NCBI GenBank assembly: GCA_964439135.1
Contig: CAYTNN010000036.1
Location: 1 to 27,305, forward strand
DNA: 27,305 nucleotides
DNA from: JAFGPJ01 sp964439135
Lineage (GTDB): Bacteria; Planctomycetota; Phycisphaerae; Sedimentisphaerales; Anaerobacaceae
Reading direction: 5' to 3'
Position 1 is the stretch's first letter; the number at the start of each line of letters is the position of its first letter. Positions 25,136 through 27,305 of this stretch are shown piece after piece. Below the pieces are notes generated by a model. It was not told the DNA's origin, searched no databases, and saw only the letters and a program-made list of their open reading frames with translations. The position numbers and the translations under genes were made by a program.

Positions 25136-25423
25136 ATGGACAATATCAAGACCATAATAGTATTGTTTATTAGCATTTTGCTGGCCGGCAGTGTATGTCT
25201 TGCCTACGATTGGCCCCAGTTTAGAGGGCCCAACCGGGATGGGAAATCGGCGGAGACCGGGCTTTTGAAAAAATGGCCTGAAGCGGGGCCGAAACAATTG
25301 TGGTCTGTTGAGGGTCTGGGCATAGGTTTTTCATCCGTGGCCGTAGCACGCGGATTCGTATATACGACCGGTATGATTGACGGCGAAGGATTTCTGTTCG
25401 CATACGATATTAAAAGCAAATAG
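25136..25423 (+). pseudogene. Truncated PQQ-like beta-propeller (BamB-like) protein
   Basis: The 95 codons encode a signal peptide (about residues 1-23, hydrophobic core IIVLFISILLAG) followed by YDWPQFRGPNRDGKSAETGLLKKWPEAGPKQLW and the first propeller blade. This opening is typical of planctomycete PQQ-like quinoprotein or BamB-like proteins of about 400 residues. The frame stops at TAG just after FAYDIKSK, where the family normally continues with the next blade. Reading past the stop in all three frames to the slipin gene, I see no propeller sequence, so the remainder is deleted rather than frameshifted. AAGGA precedes the ATG. It may still be transcribed, but it cannot form a propeller. 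Confidence 0.75.
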
Positions 25424-25481
25424 CTCCTGCGTACGGCAGGTATCTTGATGCCGCCTGTCAATCTGCAGGTAATGTCTTTTT

Positions 25482-26465
25482 TTAAGCGCCTTCGTTTTCC
25501 CGCTGTTCTCTATCGCTTTTTACCTGGCTCAGTGCGGCCAGCCCGCCTATCGCTCCCAGGTTCATCGTCTCCAATGCCGAGCTGGGGACGATAATCATCG
25601 ATCCTTTTTCTTTCAGCCCCTCGAACAACATGTTCATACCGCGAAGGTGCATGGCCCCCGGATTCGATTCGTACTGCTTGGCGGCTTGTACGAATTTTTC
25701 GGCTATTTCTGTTTCCGCAGTTCCAAGGATGACGCGTGCGTGACGTTCACGTTCGGCCTGGGCTTCCTTGGACATGGCATCTTCGAGGTCCTTGGGCAGA
25801 ATGATGTCACGAATTTCCACGGACTGTACAGTTATGCCCCAGGGATTGGTTTTTTCGTCGAGGATTTCCTGGAGTCTCTTGCCGAGCTTTTCACGGTGGG
25901 TGAGCAATTCTGATAGCTGGTGGGTCCCGATGATGTCACGCAGTGCGGTCTGGGCCGAAAGTATGATGGCCAGGTAGAAGTTCTCGACTTCAAGGATGGC
26001 TTTCTTGGCGTCCCAAACCATCCAGAAACAGATGGCGTCGACGTTGACGGGAACCGTATCTTTTGTAAGAGTGGACTCGGAGCTGAAGTCGGTCGAGCGT
26101 ATCCGCATATCGACGGACCGGACGACACTTTCGATGATTGGGATGATAAAGAATGGGCCGGGACCTTTAAGGCCACGGAATTTGCCGAGCCGCAGGACTA
26201 TGGCACGCTCCCACTGGTTGGCGATCTTGATGCCGAAAAAGCAGATATTCGCAAACAGGGCGGTGACAATAATGATGTAGATATTCCATTGCTGCCAGGT
26301 GCCTTCGATGAGCCTGTTAAGACAGGCGCCGGCCAGCACGACGACAGCAGCGGCGAGAGCGGCGACCCAGTTCAGGGATACTGCTTCGGCTTCCAACTGC
26401 GACGTTGCCTTGTACTCGCGAGTGATGCTTTGCTGGGTGAAATTGGTTTCTCTTTTTTCAGCCAT
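25482..26465 (-). CDS. Slipin (SPFH/stomatin-family membrane protein)
   Basis: This 327-residue protein starts at ATG 26465, with GGAG 8 bp upstream; a longer frame to 26609 is only the repressor gene read in another frame. Two membrane segments lie at about 30-49 and 61-82. The SPFH domain covers about 85-260 (ERAIVLRLGKFRGLKGPGPFF to VEIRDIILPKDLEDAMSKEAQAERERHARV) and is followed by a short coiled-coil region and the IIVPSSALE strand usual in slipins. Such proteins form oligomeric membrane scaffolds; a precise role is not known. Its start overlaps the stop of the GntR gene by 8 bp, so the two are translationally coupled and probably co-regulated. Confidence 0.92.
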   Translation of the reverse strand: MAEKRETNFTQQSITREYKATSQLEAEAVSLNWVAALAAAVVVLAGACLNRLIEGTWQQWNIYIIIVTALFANICFFGIKIANQWERAIVLRLGKFRGLKGPGPFFIIPIIESVVRSVDMRIRSTDFSSESTLTKDTVPVNVDAICFWMVWDAKKAILEVENFYLAIILSAQTALRDIIGTHQLSELLTHREKLGKRLQEILDEKTNPWGITVQSVEIRDIILPKDLEDAMSKEAQAERERHARVILGTAETEIAEKFVQAAKQYESNPGAMHLRGMNMLFEGLKEKGSMIIVPSSALETMNLGAIGGLAALSQVKSDREQRENEGA

Positions 26466-26835
26466 TTTCGAGTCTCCTTTGCATATGAGTAACGATTTCT
26501 CTAAGAGTAAAACCGTATTGGTTGCCGCGAGCGACGAGTTCGTCGCAGATTTGCCGCAGCATACGTTTCTTCTCGTCTTCGCCGATCTCGACCTGCTGGT
26601 GACTGACAAAGGTGCCGGTGCCTTGCTGCGTGTCTAATATTCCAAGGATTTCCAGCTCCGAATAAGCCTTGCGTACGGTGTTGGGATTTACCTGCAGATC
26701 CACTGCTAATGATCGAACCGTCGGCAATTGCTCGCCGGGCATGAGACGGTCCGAGGCTATGCCGTAGCGAATCTGGTCAACAATCTGGCGATGGAAGGGC
26801 ACGCCGCTTTTCAAATCTAGCTTAAATTCAACCAT
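26458..26835 (-). CDS. GntR-family repressor, YtrA type
   Basis: This 125-residue regulator has an N-terminal winged helix (about residues 10-77, with PGEQLPTVRSLAVDLQVNPNTVRKAY split across helices 2 and 3, then GILDTQQGTGTFV as the wing). The tail of about 45 residues is too short for a ligand domain, which is the mark of the YtrA subfamily. Members often repress their own operon of membrane or transport genes. Here the only partner is the slipin, overlapping by 8 bp. A perfect inverted repeat upstream (26871-26902) covers a possible promoter and fits autoregulation. What signal it senses cannot be told. Confidence 0.9.
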   Translation of the reverse strand: MVEFKLDLKSGVPFHRQIVDQIRYGIASDRLMPGEQLPTVRSLAVDLQVNPNTVRKAYSELEILGILDTQQGTGTFVSHQQVEIGEDEKKRMLRQICDELVARGNQYGFTLREIVTHMQRRLENG

Positions 26836-27026
26836 TTCAAATTCTCACTCATTATCACAAAATACTAATATGCTATAACAATAGTGTAATAGTATTATAG
26901 CACAATAAATCAACTCGTAAAGAAGAAAATATAATATTTTCATTTTTTTCTACATCCGGCATGAGTAGGTTCACGGAGTGATTTTTCTCTTTTTTCCAAC
27001 CCTTTTGGTCAGTGCGGGAGTGCGAA
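26836..27026. other. Upstream region of the GntR-slipin operon
   Basis: It holds the promoter and operator near 26861-26928 and AT-rich sequence. A minus-strand open frame at 26873-27106 is partly repeat translation and has no recognisable domain, so I do not call it a gene. Repeats begin at 27027. Confidence 0.5.
26861..26902 (-). promoter_or_regulatory. Operator and promoter of the GntR-slipin operon
   Basis: TGCTATAA (26871-26878) and TTATAGCA (26895-26902) are perfect 8-bp inverted arms 16 bp apart. A second nested pair is AATACTA (26861-26867) and TAGTATT (26890-26896). On the minus strand TATAAT (26899-26894) is a good -10, with TTTACG 16 bp upstream as a weak -35. A repressor bound to the arms would cover the -10, as expected for YtrA-type autorepression. 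Confidence 0.5.
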
Positions 27027-27305
27027 ATTGGCTTTGTTTGGCTTTGAATTGGGTTTGTTTTTTCGCCGACCCAAAGCGTGAAATTCTTCATAAATACCTT
27101 TCGCATAGATACTTAAGCTCTATTTGCCCATTCGAAAATTGGCTTTGTTTTTTCAAATAGCCTTGCCGGAGAAACACTACCCCCAGAAAACTGGGAGCTA
27201 ACTAAGATTGGCTTTGTTTGGCTTTGTATTGGGTTTGTTTTTTCGCCGCCTCAAAGCATAAAATTCTTCATAATCACCTTTCATATAGATACTTAAGCTC
27301 ATTTT
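27027..27305 (-). repeat. Tandem 180-bp dispersed repeat, right copies
   Basis: Two copies start with ATTGGCTTTGTTTGGCTTTG at 27027 and 27207, exactly 180 bp apart, and each reaches ACTTAAGCTC (27111-27120 and 27291-27300). The second is cut by the end of the window. On the minus strand each reads GAGCTTAAGTATCTAT, a diverged ATGAAGAATTT segment, then GGCGAAAAAACAAACCCAAT and CAAAGCCAA units. Between them lie another CAAAGCCAAT block (27135-27155) and a CCCAG-AAAA-CTGGG hairpin (27182-27195). The copies match the left-end repeat at 67-222 in inverted orientation. Open frames differ between copies, so they are not coding. Confidence 0.8.

Noticed and set aside
25426..25483. Terminator for the truncated propeller gene
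   Set aside because: CCTGC/GCAGG forms a 5-bp stem, but the T run (25477-25483) lies about 37 bp further on, so it does not fit an intrinsic terminator.
26873..27106. Minus-strand frame of 77 codons near the right end
   Set aside because: Its first third is the dispersed repeat translated in a frame that is not kept in the other copies, and it runs into the operator region.

Overview
The window looks like part of a planctomycete chromosome, probably a sediment-type Phycisphaerae relative recovered from a metagenome. The clues are a PQQ-like propeller remnant with the typical planctomycete opening (WPQFRGPNRDG), a fused alpha/beta E1 dehydrogenase, a type III glutamine synthetase, and dispersed repeats built on CAAAGCCAAT. 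An internal run of 100 N, and repeat copies at both ends, suggest a scaffold whose ends fell in repeats. I see no rRNA, tRNA, CRISPR array, transposase or phage gene.

Layout. Positions 1-340 hold repeat sequence and a sigma70-type promoter for a secreted beta-helix protein (341-2020, +). From 2047 to 19362 every gene is on the minus strand and almost all concern ammonium: gltD and gltB, glutamine synthetase III, amtB1-glnK1, amtB2-glnK2, an outer-membrane porin-like gene followed by amtB3-glnK3, and a GAF/AAA+/Fis regulator of the NifA type that is broken by the N run. From 19547 to 24843, also on the minus strand, lie an L-fucose isomerase-family gene, the E2 subunit and the fused E1 subunit of a 2-oxo acid (pyruvate or acetoin) dehydrogenase, transcribed E1-E2-fucI. 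The right end has a truncated PQQ-like gene (+), a GntR/YtrA-type repressor translationally coupled to a slipin (minus), and a tandem 180-bp repeat.

How the genes work together. The porin would let ammonium cross the outer membrane, three Amt channels would move it across the inner membrane under control of three P-II proteins, and GSIII plus glutamate synthase would assimilate it. The main regulatory result is that all three amt transcription units carry a sigma54-type -24/-12 element and, 110-112 bp upstream of the -12 C, a palindrome of the form TACA-N4-TGTA. A weaker match lies upstream of the NifA-like gene itself. This predicts a local sigma54 regulon run by the regulator encoded in the cluster. 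Minus-strand terminators follow each of the three glnK genes and GSIII, so the cluster is a set of separately controlled units rather than one operon. gltB and GSIII lack the sigma54/palindrome arrangement; gltB instead has three alternating half-sites just ahead of its start. All three P-II proteins lack Tyr51, the residue uridylylated in enterobacterial GlnB/GlnK.
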